The notes beneath the pieces were generated by a model that saw only the letters and a program-made list of their open reading frames with translations, did not search any database and was not told the DNA's origin. A DNA stretch of 28,875 bases from a virus, in the IMG/VR virus record IMGVR_UViG_3300026292_000024, positions 1-28,875 of that record. One strand, given 5' to 3'. Each line of letters begins with the position of its first letter. Position 1 is the stretch's first letter. This document shows positions 16,967 through 24,926 of the stretch, piece after piece. The position numbers and the translations under genes were made by a program.

Positions 16967-18040
16967 ATGACCAAAAATTCAAAATGCTTTGGCTCTGATA
17001 CAGAAAATAGAGTTGGAGTTTACAGGCTAAACAATTACACCAATTACATTAGAAATAATGATTGGTGGTTTAATCCCGGTGAAAGTCGATTCCCCGATGC
17101 TGGCCATAACAGCGGTCAGCCGTCCACATACACATGGGTATGCCCTCCGGGCGTGACAAAAGTATCGGCGGTTTGCATTGGCGGCGGAGCTGGAGGCGGT
17201 CAGAATTGGGCTCAGGCGGGCGGCTCAGGTGGAGGACTTGGATGGAAGAACAATATCACTGTGGTTCCCGGTCAGAGTTACACAGTCCAAGTTGGCAGCG
17301 GCGGTCATAAGAGTAGTAATAGGGGCGGTAAATTGTCGTATTTCATAAACACCGGAACAGTTGTTGGCGGTGGTGGTGGAAATAATGACGGTCCTGAAAG
17401 TCAAAGCGACTGGACTCCTAACTCTGGGCCAGAAAGCCGTGGCGGCGGTTGGACTGGTGACGGTGGCGGCCCCGGAGGTCGAGCACATAGTTGGGACTGG
17501 GGTGCTGGAGCTGGAGGTTGGCAAGGCAATGGCGGCCAAAACGGTAGTGAAAATGGATCTGGAGGAGGTGGTGGAGCTGGCTCTCCATACAGTTCAACAC
17601 ATGGGTCAGGAGCTGGTGGCGGTGTGGGTTGGTATGAAAAAGGACCAAATGGCCGTGGCGGGTCATGTGCTGGGAGTTATCCTCAGAATGGAGCAAGGGG
17701 AGCGGCTGGTGGTTTCTGGAGCCAAAATAGTGGTCAAGGTTTAGGTGGTGAAGGTGGGTCAAAAGGATCTGGCCCTTATTCAAATTTTTACTCAGGATAT
17801 GATGGGATCGTTGGAGAAAACCCATGGGGGCATGGTCCATATAGCAACAACATAAATGGAGGCTGGCCGGGTGGCGGATCAGGCGGAGCTGGAACAAGCC
17901 AAGGAGGAGGCAATGGCGGCTGGGGTGCTGTTCGTATAATTTGGGAAGGTGAAGTTTATGGAACCAATAGAAGTTTCCCTTCTACTAATTGCACTGAGTT
18001 GAACCCAGCTCAGGGCTATCAAATCAACGTAAATTCCTAA
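16967..18040 (+). CDS. Glycine-rich tail-fibre adhesin
   Basis: This 357-residue protein has a short N-terminal segment (DWWFNPGESRFPD near residues 32-44) and a YTWVCPPGVTKVSAVCIGGGAGGG element (near 54-77) that opens a glycine-rich domain. That domain runs to about residue 320 with many GGG, GSGG and GAGG clusters. The C-terminus, GWGAVRIIWEGEVYGTNRSFPSTN, is the typical end of the cyanophage-like glycine-rich fibre domain. Such domains act as receptor-binding tips, similar in concept to the T4 gp38 glycine-rich adhesin. It follows a terminator and precedes a probable chaperone, so it may be an exchangeable host-range cassette. Low sequence complexity makes all alternative frames open; those are shadows. 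Confidence 0.82.
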   Translation: MTKNSKCFGSDTENRVGVYRLNNYTNYIRNNDWWFNPGESRFPDAGHNSGQPSTYTWVCPPGVTKVSAVCIGGGAGGGQNWAQAGGSGGGLGWKNNITVVPGQSYTVQVGSGGHKSSNRGGKLSYFINTGTVVGGGGGNNDGPESQSDWTPNSGPESRGGGWTGDGGGPGGRAHSWDWGAGAGGWQGNGGQNGSENGSGGGGGAGSPYSSTHGSGAGGGVGWYEKGPNGRGGSCAGSYPQNGARGAAGGFWSQNSGQGLGGEGGSKGSGPYSNFYSGYDGIVGENPWGHGPYSNNINGGWPGGGSGGAGTSQGGGNGGWGAVRIIWEGEVYGTNRSFPSTNCTELNPAQGYQINVNS

Positions 18041-18045
18041 AAAAA

Positions 18046-18606
18046 ATGGCAAACGAAGAAACTGTTTATTACATAAAAGTCGAGGATGGAATTCCTGTTG
18101 GAAATCCAATGGACTTAAGTTCTGTTCGGACTATTGGCTATTTTGAAAATGGCTATAGAAATGGAGAAATCCCAGCGGGTTATGAACGATATAAACATGT
18201 TCCCGAACCTGATGAACTTGAATGGTATCAGCGTTATTTTGAAGCCAACGGAGGCAAAGGTGATAGGAACCTACATAAAGTTAATGATGCTTGGCAAAGA
18301 ATTTGGACAGTTGAAACTATGAATGAAAATGAGAGAGCTGTTCATAGAGTAAGAGAGGCTGAGGCGTTCCATTTAAGACATCCTGAATATCCGTCATGGG
18401 TTTGGAGTGATGTTCGAGGTGGTATGGAACCTCCAGTTCCTTGCCCTCCAGAATGTGTTGTAAATCCAAAATGGAATGAAGCCTTGCAAAAATGGGAAGG
18501 ACAATCTTTAGAATCAACTGGTTTTACACCATTAACTGAAGAAGAAAAAGCAGCAATTAGACAGCAATTAGAAGATAAAAGAAAAGCGGCTTTAGGTTTA
18601 AATTAA
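18046..18606 (+). CDS. Possible tail-fibre assembly protein
   Basis: This 186-residue protein starts NEETVYYIKVEDGIPVGNPMDLSSV and has a Trp-rich middle (ELEWYQRYFEANGG, DAWQRIWTVETMNENERAVHRVREAEAFH, YPSWVWSDVRGGME). Its end, TPLTEEEKAAIRQQLEDKRKAA, is charged and helical. The order fibre, this gene, sheath equals H, G, FI in P2, where G is the fibre assembly chaperone. The short N-terminal YYIKVEDGIPV element resembles chaperone starts as I remember them. The positional argument is the main support. No Shine-Dalgarno sequence; the start lies five bases after the adhesin stop in an A-run. Confidence 0.5.
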   Translation: MANEETVYYIKVEDGIPVGNPMDLSSVRTIGYFENGYRNGEIPAGYERYKHVPEPDELEWYQRYFEANGGKGDRNLHKVNDAWQRIWTVETMNENERAVHRVREAEAFHLRHPEYPSWVWSDVRGGMEPPVPCPPECVVNPKWNEALQKWEGQSLESTGFTPLTEEEKAAIRQQLEDKRKAALGLN

Positions 18607-18722
18607 ATCTTTTTCCTAGTCCTCCCGAATTGCGGATACAATAGGAAAGACAACAGCGGCTGTTTCTTTTAACGCCGTGTCTCGATAACATGTCAACATC
18701 GAGGTAATTTTCAACTCGCACT
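18607..18722 (+). promoter_or_regulatory. Leader before the sheath gene with dyads and a mini-ORF
   Basis: This 116-base gap contains a possible -10, TACAAT (18637-18642), with no recognisable -35. It also has a small hairpin AACAG-CGG-CTGTT followed by TCTTTT. A second dyad, CTCGAT (18681-18686) and ATCGAG (18698-18703), covers CGATAACATG and the possible Shine-Dalgarno GAGG. The ATG at 18690 opens a 5-codon frame (MSTSR) ending at 18707. The sheath protein itself begins MSTSF. The GAGG lies 18 bases from the sheath ATG, too far for normal use. The layout suggests regulated or re-initiating translation, but this is only inferred. Confidence 0.35.
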
Positions 18723-20129
18723 ATGAGCACATCATTTCTTCATGGCGTCGAGGTGTTGGAGATCGACACAGGCTTAAGACCCATAAAAACAGTTCGCTCT
18801 GGGGTAATTGGCTTAGTCGGAACAGCTCCAGCAGCCGACGCAACAATTTTCCCGCTTGATACACCTGTATTAGTTGCGGGTGACAGAACCAAGGCTGGCA
18901 AGCTTGGAACTACTGGAACACTACCCGCCGCCATGGACGGAATATTTGATTCCGCTGGGGCTGTTGTAGTCGTAATCCGTGTTGATAGCACAGGAACTGA
19001 CGCTCAGGTTTTGAGTAATGTCATCGGCTCGTCTACTGGATACACAGGAGCTCATGCCCTTCTAGCTGCAAAAATGGAAGTTGGATTTGATCCAAAAATC
19101 CTTATTGCTCCCGGCTTTACATCAAGCCAAGTAACTGACGGAATAACTTCAATTAACGTCACGACTCCGGGCTCTGGTTATACATCAGCTCCTAGCGTTT
19201 CAATCTCAGGCGGCGGCGGAAACGGTGCAACAGCAACAGCAACAGTTAATGCCTCTGGAGTTGTTACCGCTGTAACTGTTACCGATGGAGGTAATGGATA
19301 TTCATCAGCTCCTACAGTTTCATTCTCAGGTGGTGGTGGATCATCAGCCGCTGCAACAGCAAACACAGGAACTTTGAAAAATCCTGTAGTAGCTGAGCTC
19401 GAAGGAATCGCTGATCAATTGGCCGCTGTTATTATTGCGGACGGTCCAAATACTACAGACGCTGCTGCTCAGGCTTATGCAGCCTTACACGCAAACCCAA
19501 GGATTTATGTAATTGATCCACACGTTAGGGTTTACGACACAGTGTCTAGCACTTATGTAAATCTTCCAGCGTCTTCCAGAGTTGCTGGCTTGATTGCTAA
19601 GACTGATGAGGAAAAAGGTTTTTGGTGGAGTCCTTCCAACCAAACACTTTCAGGAATTTCTGGAGTTGCTAGGACTGTTCCTTTCCAACTTGGTTCCTCT
19701 ACAAGTGCAGCAAATTTGCTGAACGAAAATCGCGTTGGCGTCATAATCCGCCAAGATGGATACAGATTGTGGGGAAATCGCAGTACCTCAAACGATTCTA
19801 AGTGGGCTTTCCTTTCTGTAAGGAGAACCGCTGACATGATCAATCAGTCTATTCTTGAGGCTCACTTGTGGGCTGTTGATAGATGTATTAATAGAACCTA
19901 TCTTCAAGATGTAAAAGAGGGAGTTGATGCGTATCTAAGGACCCTCATTGCTAAAGGAGCAATTCTTGGAGGTTCATGTTGGGTTGATCCTGAGCAAAAC
20001 ACTCCAGCCGATATTGCAGCGGGCAAGGTCACTTTTGATTTTGATTTCACTCCTTGCTACCCAGCCGAGAGAGTAACTTTCCGTAGTCAATTAACTAATG
20101 GCTACATCACATCAGCTCTATTTGATTGA
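18723..20129 (+). CDS. Contractile tail sheath protein (FI-like) with inserted repeats
   Basis: This 468-residue sheath protein is of the P2 gpFI type. It opens with FLHGVEVLEIDTGLRPIKTVRSGVIGLVGTAP and has GFDPKILIAPGFTS (near residues 121-134), then NPVVAELEGIADQLAAVIIADGPNTT (near 220-245). The C-terminus is the conserved helical core and strands (AFLSVRRTADMINQSILEAHLWAVDRCINRTYLQDVKEGV, FDFTPCYPAERVTF). Between the two conserved segments lie two tandem repeats of roughly 38 residues (about 141-217) that sheaths normally lack. Without them the length would be about 391, very near P2 gpFI (396). It polymerises around the tube and contracts. Confidence 0.93.
   Translation: MSTSFLHGVEVLEIDTGLRPIKTVRSGVIGLVGTAPAADATIFPLDTPVLVAGDRTKAGKLGTTGTLPAAMDGIFDSAGAVVVVIRVDSTGTDAQVLSNVIGSSTGYTGAHALLAAKMEVGFDPKILIAPGFTSSQVTDGITSINVTTPGSGYTSAPSVSISGGGGNGATATATVNASGVVTAVTVTDGGNGYSSAPTVSFSGGGGSSAAATANTGTLKNPVVAELEGIADQLAAVIIADGPNTTDAAAQAYAALHANPRIYVIDPHVRVYDTVSSTYVNLPASSRVAGLIAKTDEEKGFWWSPSNQTLSGISGVARTVPFQLGSSTSAANLLNENRVGVIIRQDGYRLWGNRSTSNDSKWAFLSVRRTADMINQSILEAHLWAVDRCINRTYLQDVKEGVDAYLRTLIAKGAILGGSCWVDPEQNTPADIAAGKVTFDFDFTPCYPAERVTFRSQLTNGYITSALFD
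19143..19373 (+). repeat. Two tandem GSGYTSAP-type repeats inserted in the sheath
   Basis: Residues 141-180 and 181-217 of the sheath protein align as two copies: ITSINVTTPGSGYTSAPSV then SISGGGGNGATATATV, against VTAVTVTDGGNGYSSAPTV then SFSGGGGSSAAATA. They share G-x-GY-x-SAP-x-VS-x-SGGGG. This type of beta repeat is frequent in aquatic phage and bacterial surface proteins, by recollection. It lies in a surface loop position of the sheath fold. Confidence 0.85.
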
Positions 20130-20139
20130 GGATTAATTC

Positions 20140-20643
20140 ATGCTTCCAAGAACTTTAAAAAATTTCCAGCTTTCCGTTGACGGTGTTGGATATGCGGGGA
20201 GGGTTACTGAACTCACCCCTCCTACTCTCTCAACTAAATCTGAGGAATACAGAGCGGGAGGGATGGATGCCCCTTATTACATTGACATGGGCAGTGAGGC
20301 CATGGAGGCCGAGTTCACTGTTTCTGAATACAACGAGGCACTCATTCAACAATGGGGCCTCCAAGATACAAACGCTGTTCAGTTGACCGCTAGGGGAGCA
20401 ATGCAGCGACCCGGTGAAGATGCTGTGGCGATTGTTATCAACCTCAGAGGTTGCATCAAGGAACTAGACATGGGATCTTTCCAGTCTGGAGAATTGACAG
20501 AGTGCAATTTCACAATGGGTGTTTCATATTATCGAGTTGAAATTGGTGGGACAAATCTCATCGAAATTGACGTTGAGAATATGACTCGCTTGATCGGCGG
20601 TACTGATCAGCTCGCATCTATGAGAACCGCTCTCGGTATCTAA
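20140..20643 (+). CDS. Tail tube protein (FII-like)
   Basis: This 167-residue homologue of P2 gpFII (172) has LPRTLKNFQLSVDGVGYAGRVTELTPPTLSTKSEEYRAGGMDAPYYIDMGSEAMEAEFTV at the N-terminus, typical of the family, and an FTMGVSYYRVEIGGTNLIEIDVENMTRLIGGTDQL end. The subunits form the inner tube beneath the sheath. The gene follows the sheath gene after ten bases, with GAGG 11 bases before the start. Confidence 0.94.
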   Translation: MLPRTLKNFQLSVDGVGYAGRVTELTPPTLSTKSEEYRAGGMDAPYYIDMGSEAMEAEFTVSEYNEALIQQWGLQDTNAVQLTARGAMQRPGEDAVAIVINLRGCIKELDMGSFQSGELTECNFTMGVSYYRVEIGGTNLIEIDVENMTRLIGGTDQLASMRTALGI

Positions 20644-20661
20644 AACTAAAACCCACCAAAC

Positions 20662-20988
20662 ATGACCACCAAGAAAACAACAACGGCGGATAAGTCTCCC
20701 ACCGTCCATGTTGACCTCGATTATCCAATCACAATTGCTGGGGCCACTGTTAGCTATTTAACAGTGCGTCGGCCTAAAGGTCGAGACTTGTTCGCTATGC
20801 AAGAGCAAGAGGCAAAGGGTGTATCTGAGGCTCAAAGAACTAAGACCATGTTGCAAAACCTTTGCGAGTGTGGTCCAGAAACTTTGGATGAATTAGACGT
20901 CTCAGATCTAACTCGACTAAGTGAGATGATTGCGACTTTTACCCAGTCGGGCGGCCAGAAATCGGAGAGTTCAGACGAGCCGTCCTGA
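20662..20988 (+). CDS. Tail assembly chaperone (E / Mu gp41-like)
   Basis: This 108-residue protein has a Lys/Thr-rich start, then VDLDYPITIAGATVSYLTVRRPKGRDLFAMQE, typical of the Mu gp41 / P2 gpE tail assembly chaperones, and a helical second half (QRTKTMLQNLCECGPETLDELDVSDLTRLSEMI). The family coats the tape measure protein during assembly. In many phages the gene produces a minor -1 frameshift product. Here the C-terminal 21 codons overlap a -1 frame that continues to 21128. The position between tube and tape measure gene fits. Confidence 0.88.
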   Translation: MTTKKTTTADKSPTVHVDLDYPITIAGATVSYLTVRRPKGRDLFAMQEQEAKGVSEAQRTKTMLQNLCECGPETLDELDVSDLTRLSEMIATFTQSGGQKSESSDEPS

Positions 20989-21128
20989 TCCTGTCAAAAT
21001 TAACAGGATGGGGCCTTAGCGAAATCCTCGATGAAACAGTAACTGAGATTTATGAATGGCTTAAGGCCGCTCAGAAACTAGAGGCCGAGGTCGCCAAAGA
21101 AACCAAAAAACAACTACGGAGGAAGTAA
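20925..21128 (+). CDS. -1 frame extension of the tail assembly chaperone (E'-like)
   Basis: This is a 67-codon frame with no ATG, GTG or TTG start. It is open from just after a TGA at 20922-20924 and stops at 21126-21128, directly before the GTG of the tape measure gene. Its product reads DFYPVGRPEIGEFRRAVLI then LSKLTGWGLSEILDE and TVTEIYEWLKAAQKLEAEV, an E'-like helical pattern. It is best explained by -1 ribosomal frameshifting within the 20925-20988 overlap. The only candidate slip site is the T-run around 20937-20940 (ACT TTT ACC in frame 0), which re-pairs well in the P site but not in the A site. Shifting there gives a 155-residue fusion. A perfect hairpin ATCCTGT/ACAGGAT (20988-20994, 21003-21009) follows the zero-frame stop. 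Confidence 0.75.
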   Translation, partial: DDCDFYPVGRPEIGEFRRAVLILSKLTGWGLSEILDETVTEIYEWLKAAQKLEAEVAKETKKQLRRK

Positions 21129-24038
21129 GTGGCCAAAGGACAATCCCACATAATTTTAAAAATTGGTGGGCAAGTTCTTGGTTCACTTAATAAGTCTATA
21201 AAACAAGCGAATGCCTCAGTCCGAGGCATGAGCACAACGGTCAGCAGAAACCTCAACGACGGCTTTGCAGCGGGTCAGCAGGGGATGATGAACGTGGTTA
21301 ACAACCCCGCTTGGCGAGCGGCGGCGGTTGCTTCCACAGGTATTGGGCTCGCTATGGTCGATACCATGAAGGTCGTTGCTGGATTCGAGCAGACCATGGA
21401 CGCCGTGTTTGCCAAAGTAGGCGACTCGACTGCGGCACAACAAGCAAGCCTCACAAACCTTGCAAAAGAATTAGGACGCACGACAAAATATACCGCTCAA
21501 GAATCAGCCGCTGCGATGGAGTTCCTCGCTCAGGCTGGATATAAAACGAATCAAATATTAGACGCAACACCCGGTCTTTTGGATCTTGCGACTGTAGGTA
21601 AACTTGAGCTTGCGGAAGCGGCTGATATTGCCTCGAATGTTCTCGGTGGCTTTGGTATGCAAGCCTCGGAGACTAGCAAGGTTGTAGACCTCTTAAGTAA
21701 GGCTTCCGTCTCAGGTAACGTAGACGTGACAATGTTGGGAGAGGCTTTCGCCAAAGCAGGACCACCATTTAAAAATGCTGGTCAATCAATTGAATCCTTA
21801 GCCGCTTCACTTGACATTCTCGGAAATGCTGGCGTTCAGGGTTCGGAGGCTGGAACTCACTTAAGGGCCATGATGCTCCGAATGGCATCAGGACAGGCGG
21901 ACGGTGCGTTGAATGAGTTGGGTGTTTCTGTAAAAGATGCCAACGGTCAAATGAAACCAATGGCCGATCTATTGGCAGAAATAGATAAGGCCATGCGTGA
22001 TCAAAACATTACTGGTCAGGCACAACTCGCAATGCAAAAAGATCTGTTCGGAATGCGAGCGGCGACGACTGGAATGATTCTCCAAGAAAAGGCAGCGACT
22101 GGAGAACTTCAAAAACAAATTGAGTTGTTAGCAGATAGCGAAGGTCACGCTTCAAAGACTGCTAAGAAGATGAACGATAATTTGGCAGGTGCTTTTAAAC
22201 GGCTTCAATCGGCGTGGGAAGGTTTACAGCATTCCATGGGTGGAGACTTAACAGGAATCCTGACGAAATTAACGGATGGACTTGCAAAAGTTGTCGGTGG
22301 TGTTGCTTGGTTATTTGAAAAAATCCCCGGTCTTGGTGAAGCGGTCTTTTTATTGAGTGGAGCTTTTGCCGCTTTAACCGCTGCCCTTCCTTTCATTTTC
22401 TATTCCGTCGGATTATGGAATGCGGGTCTGGGAACAATGGTTGGCAAAATGAAGCTTGCCTCTTTATGGGCAAGTATTTCATCTGTCAAATTCACAGCTA
22501 TGTGGGCCGCTGCTACAGGCCCAATTGGTTTGGCAATTGCTGGAATCGCCGCTGTTGTTGCTGGGGTCGTATTGCTATGGAAAAAATGTGACTGGTTTAG
22601 AAATGGAATAACTCAGATATTCAATTCAATTTTTGGGATTTTCCGAGGAGCATGGAATATGGTCAAAGGATTTTTCCAACTCATTGGCGGCCTAGTCACA
22701 GGGAACACAAAATTAATTGATACAGCTTTATCAAATTTATGGAAAGGATTCCAAGGATTCTTTGGAAATATTCTTGGTGCTGTTTTAAGGATTGCCAAAT
22801 TTATAATTCTTCTACCTTTCCAAATAGTCGGAACAATTATTAAAACTGTCATTTGGGGAATACAAAATCTATTTAAATTAGTTTTCAATTTAGTCAAAGG
22901 GAGTTTGTATCTTCTTTATAAATTGGTAGTTAATATTTTTGGCCTTGGCTGGATACACAAGGCGGTCATCCTTCCACTCTGGAATGGATTAAAAAATGGA
23001 ATTCCAAAGTTGATCAGCGGCGTTGGAAATCTTTTGACAGGTTTATTAAAAGGTCTAGGAACTTTAATTTTAAATATTATCCTTGCCCCATTTAGAGGAT
23101 TAAAAGCTCTTTTAGGAAAGGTAATTGTTCCAGCTTTCAAAGCAATTCCAAATCTTATTGGTGGAGCATTAAAAGGAATCGGAAGCGGAATTGTAAATAT
23201 TGCGACCGCTCCATTGAGAGGAATGGGGGCAATTTTGAAAGGCGTTGTAATGCCCGGATTATCTTGGCTATGGAATCTAGGGCAGCCAATAAGAGATGGC
23301 CTAATGAGGGGCCTTACTGGGGCGGCTCAGGCACTTTCTAATTTCACATCAACCATTGGCTCTTGGTTCTCCAATCTTGGCTCTAATGCGTTACAGGCTG
23401 GAGCCGATTTTGTTAATGCAATAAAGGATGGAATTTTAGGAGCTGCCCAAAACCTATGGAATGCAGTTACAGGGGTGTTTGGAAAAATTAGAAATATGCT
23501 TCCATTTTCAGACGCAAAAGAAGGCCCATTGGCTGACCTAACCGCAAGCGGAAAAATGATGATGGATACATTAGGGAAAGGAATTCAACTTGCAAAAGAT
23601 GGAGACATCCTTGGAGGCGTGAGACAAGCTCTTGGCGGGATTGCTGGGGCTATCTCTAATTTCCTATTGCCTAACCCTCAGGGCTCGGCTCAGGGGCAAG
23701 CGGCCACACCTCAAGGGGCTCCAGCTCCAGCCTTAGGAAGTACAGAACAAAATCAAAAGGCTCCAGCTCCAGAACCAAGTTTTTTAAATCTTGGCGGTTT
23801 GCTTAATCCAACTAATGTTCCAGCTCCAGTTTCCTTGGATGGATTAATTCCAGCCGCTCAACCTCAGCCCGCTTTGGCAACCGCTGGGGCGTCAATGGGC
23901 GGGCAAAACATCACGGCAACATTTAATATTAATGGGTCTAGCAGTGACGCTCAGGCCATAGCGGAGCAAGTCCGAACGGTGTTTAATGACATTGTTGAAG
24001 AGGCTCAGGCTGGGGCTCGTTCTTTCCTAAATGATTAA
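21129..24038 (+). CDS. Tail tape measure protein (TP901 type)
   Basis: This 969-residue protein sets tail length and is ejected with DNA. The N-terminal half has the TP901 element AKELGRTTKYTAQESAAAMEFLAQAGYKTNQILDATPGLLDLA and the SLDILGNAGVQGSEAGTHLRAM segment. Hydrophobic stretches lie near residues 380-490 (AVFLLSGAFAALTAALPFIF, IGLAIAGIAAVVAGVVLLW) and again near 560-640. The C-terminal 120 residues contain an Ala/Pro/Gln linker (AATPQGAPAPALG). The start is GTG, with GGAGG (21118-21122) six bases upstream inside the chaperone extension. The GTG immediately follows the frameshift product's stop. Length suggests a medium-long tail, by the usual rule of proportionality. Confidence 0.95.
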   Translation: MAKGQSHIILKIGGQVLGSLNKSIKQANASVRGMSTTVSRNLNDGFAAGQQGMMNVVNNPAWRAAAVASTGIGLAMVDTMKVVAGFEQTMDAVFAKVGDSTAAQQASLTNLAKELGRTTKYTAQESAAAMEFLAQAGYKTNQILDATPGLLDLATVGKLELAEAADIASNVLGGFGMQASETSKVVDLLSKASVSGNVDVTMLGEAFAKAGPPFKNAGQSIESLAASLDILGNAGVQGSEAGTHLRAMMLRMASGQADGALNELGVSVKDANGQMKPMADLLAEIDKAMRDQNITGQAQLAMQKDLFGMRAATTGMILQEKAATGELQKQIELLADSEGHASKTAKKMNDNLAGAFKRLQSAWEGLQHSMGGDLTGILTKLTDGLAKVVGGVAWLFEKIPGLGEAVFLLSGAFAALTAALPFIFYSVGLWNAGLGTMVGKMKLASLWASISSVKFTAMWAAATGPIGLAIAGIAAVVAGVVLLWKKCDWFRNGITQIFNSIFGIFRGAWNMVKGFFQLIGGLVTGNTKLIDTALSNLWKGFQGFFGNILGAVLRIAKFIILLPFQIVGTIIKTVIWGIQNLFKLVFNLVKGSLYLLYKLVVNIFGLGWIHKAVILPLWNGLKNGIPKLISGVGNLLTGLLKGLGTLILNIILAPFRGLKALLGKVIVPAFKAIPNLIGGALKGIGSGIVNIATAPLRGMGAILKGVVMPGLSWLWNLGQPIRDGLMRGLTGAAQALSNFTSTIGSWFSNLGSNALQAGADFVNAIKDGILGAAQNLWNAVTGVFGKIRNMLPFSDAKEGPLADLTASGKMMMDTLGKGIQLAKDGDILGGVRQALGGIAGAISNFLLPNPQGSAQGQAATPQGAPAPALGSTEQNQKAPAPEPSFLNLGGLLNPTNVPAPVSLDGLIPAAQPQPALATAGASMGGQNITATFNINGSSSDAQAIAEQVRTVFNDIVEEAQAGARSFLND

Positions 24039-24487
24039 TGACATTATCAACTCTTGGCTCATATAGATTTGAAGTAAATACGGCGGCCTTTGACGATTAT
24101 TCAAGGTCGGTTGATTATCGTTGGAAACAACAAGAACGCTTAGGAAGGGAACCCGCTCAGCAATACATGGGAAAGGGAACAGAAACAATAAGTTTAAAAG
24201 GGACAATCTATCCAAGCTTTAAAGGTGGCATTGGTCAGCTTGACGCAATGAGAGCATCAGCCGAAAAAGGAGAGCCGTTGACTTATGTGGATGGACTCGG
24301 AAATTTATTTGGAAAATATTGTATTAAATCAGTAAAAGAAACAGGAACTGTTTTTCATAAAAACGGAATTGCAAGAAAACAAACTTTTGATTTATCTCTA
24401 GTAAAATATGGATCAGAAACTGTTGAGGGTTCCGCCGCTGGATATTCTGGAACTCCTATCTCATTCCCTAGTACGGCCATAGCATGA
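24038..24487 (+). CDS. Tail protein U (P2 gpU-like)
   Basis: This 149-residue homologue of P2 gpU (159) has STLGSYRFEVNTAAFDDYSRSVDYRWKQQERLGREPAQQYMGKGTETISLKGTIYP at the N-terminus, which is diagnostic, followed by PLTYVDGLGNLFGKYCIKSVKE and QTFDLSLVKYG. The family acts in tail completion or baseplate assembly. Its start overlaps the tape measure stop by one base (TAATG) and its stop overlaps the X gene by four (ATGA). Confidence 0.93.
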   Translation: MTLSTLGSYRFEVNTAAFDDYSRSVDYRWKQQERLGREPAQQYMGKGTETISLKGTIYPSFKGGIGQLDAMRASAEKGEPLTYVDGLGNLFGKYCIKSVKETGTVFHKNGIARKQTFDLSLVKYGSETVEGSAAGYSGTPISFPSTAIA

Positions 24488-24702
24488 GTAGTTTTAAATA
24501 CATCACAAAACAAGACGACGAATTGGACGCAATTTGTTTTCAGTTCTATGGGAAGACTAGAGGAACAGTTGAAGCGGTTATGGATGCCAATAGAGAATTA
24601 TCAAAACATCTTCCATTGATTCCAGAGGGGCAAACAATCATTCTTCCAGAGTTGCCAAGTGAAGCTCCAGAGACACCAGCGGCGGTGAAATTATGGTCAT
24701 AA
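24484..24702 (+). CDS. Tail protein X (LysM-like, P2 gpX)
   Basis: This 72-residue protein is similar to P2 gpX (67) and carries one LysM-like module: YITKQDDELDAICFQFYGK, VEAVMDANRELSKH, IPEGQTIILPELP. It is thought to join tail hub components to the tape measure or cell wall. It begins inside the U stop and its end overlaps the next gene by ten bases. Confidence 0.88.
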   Translation: MSSFKYITKQDDELDAICFQFYGKTRGTVEAVMDANRELSKHLPLIPEGQTIILPELPSEAPETPAAVKLWS

Positions 24703-24926
24703 ATGGAACGCATTATGACGGCGATTTTGCGGTCAGAATTGACAATCAAATTCTCACATTTACAAACACAAAAGACATCCCAGACGATTTTGAACACTTA
24801 ATTAAATTCGCTCCAATATGTCCGCCGCCTCCACATACAGATGAGGATCATGAGCATCTGGGGAAGATGCACGATAAATTCAAAGAGCTTATGGAGATAG
24901 AAAAAAATCATGCCAGCGGCAACTAG
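24693..24926 (+). CDS. Small unknown protein between X and PAAR
   Basis: This 77-residue protein has a beta-rich first half (GTHYDGDFAVRIDNQILTFTN) and a His/Asp/Glu-rich second half (ICPPPPHTDEDHEHLGKMHDKFKELMEIEKNH). I do not recognise it. It overlaps X by ten bases and PAAR by 17, so it is part of the same coupled string and likely functions in baseplate or spike assembly. The His/Asp cluster suggests metal binding, an inference. Its start has no separate strong Shine-Dalgarno sequence. Confidence 0.6.
   Translation: MVINGTHYDGDFAVRIDNQILTFTNTKDIPDDFEHLIKFAPICPPPPHTDEDHEHLGKMHDKFKELMEIEKNHASGN

Noticed and set aside
17418-17897. 159-residue minus-strand frame rich in His/Leu
   Set aside because: It is the antisense of the glycine-rich repeats, which lack stop codons in several frames because of low complexity.
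19178-19366. Minus-strand frame over the sheath repeats
   Set aside because: It is antisense to the Gly/Ser/Thr-rich repeat; no start signal and no function.
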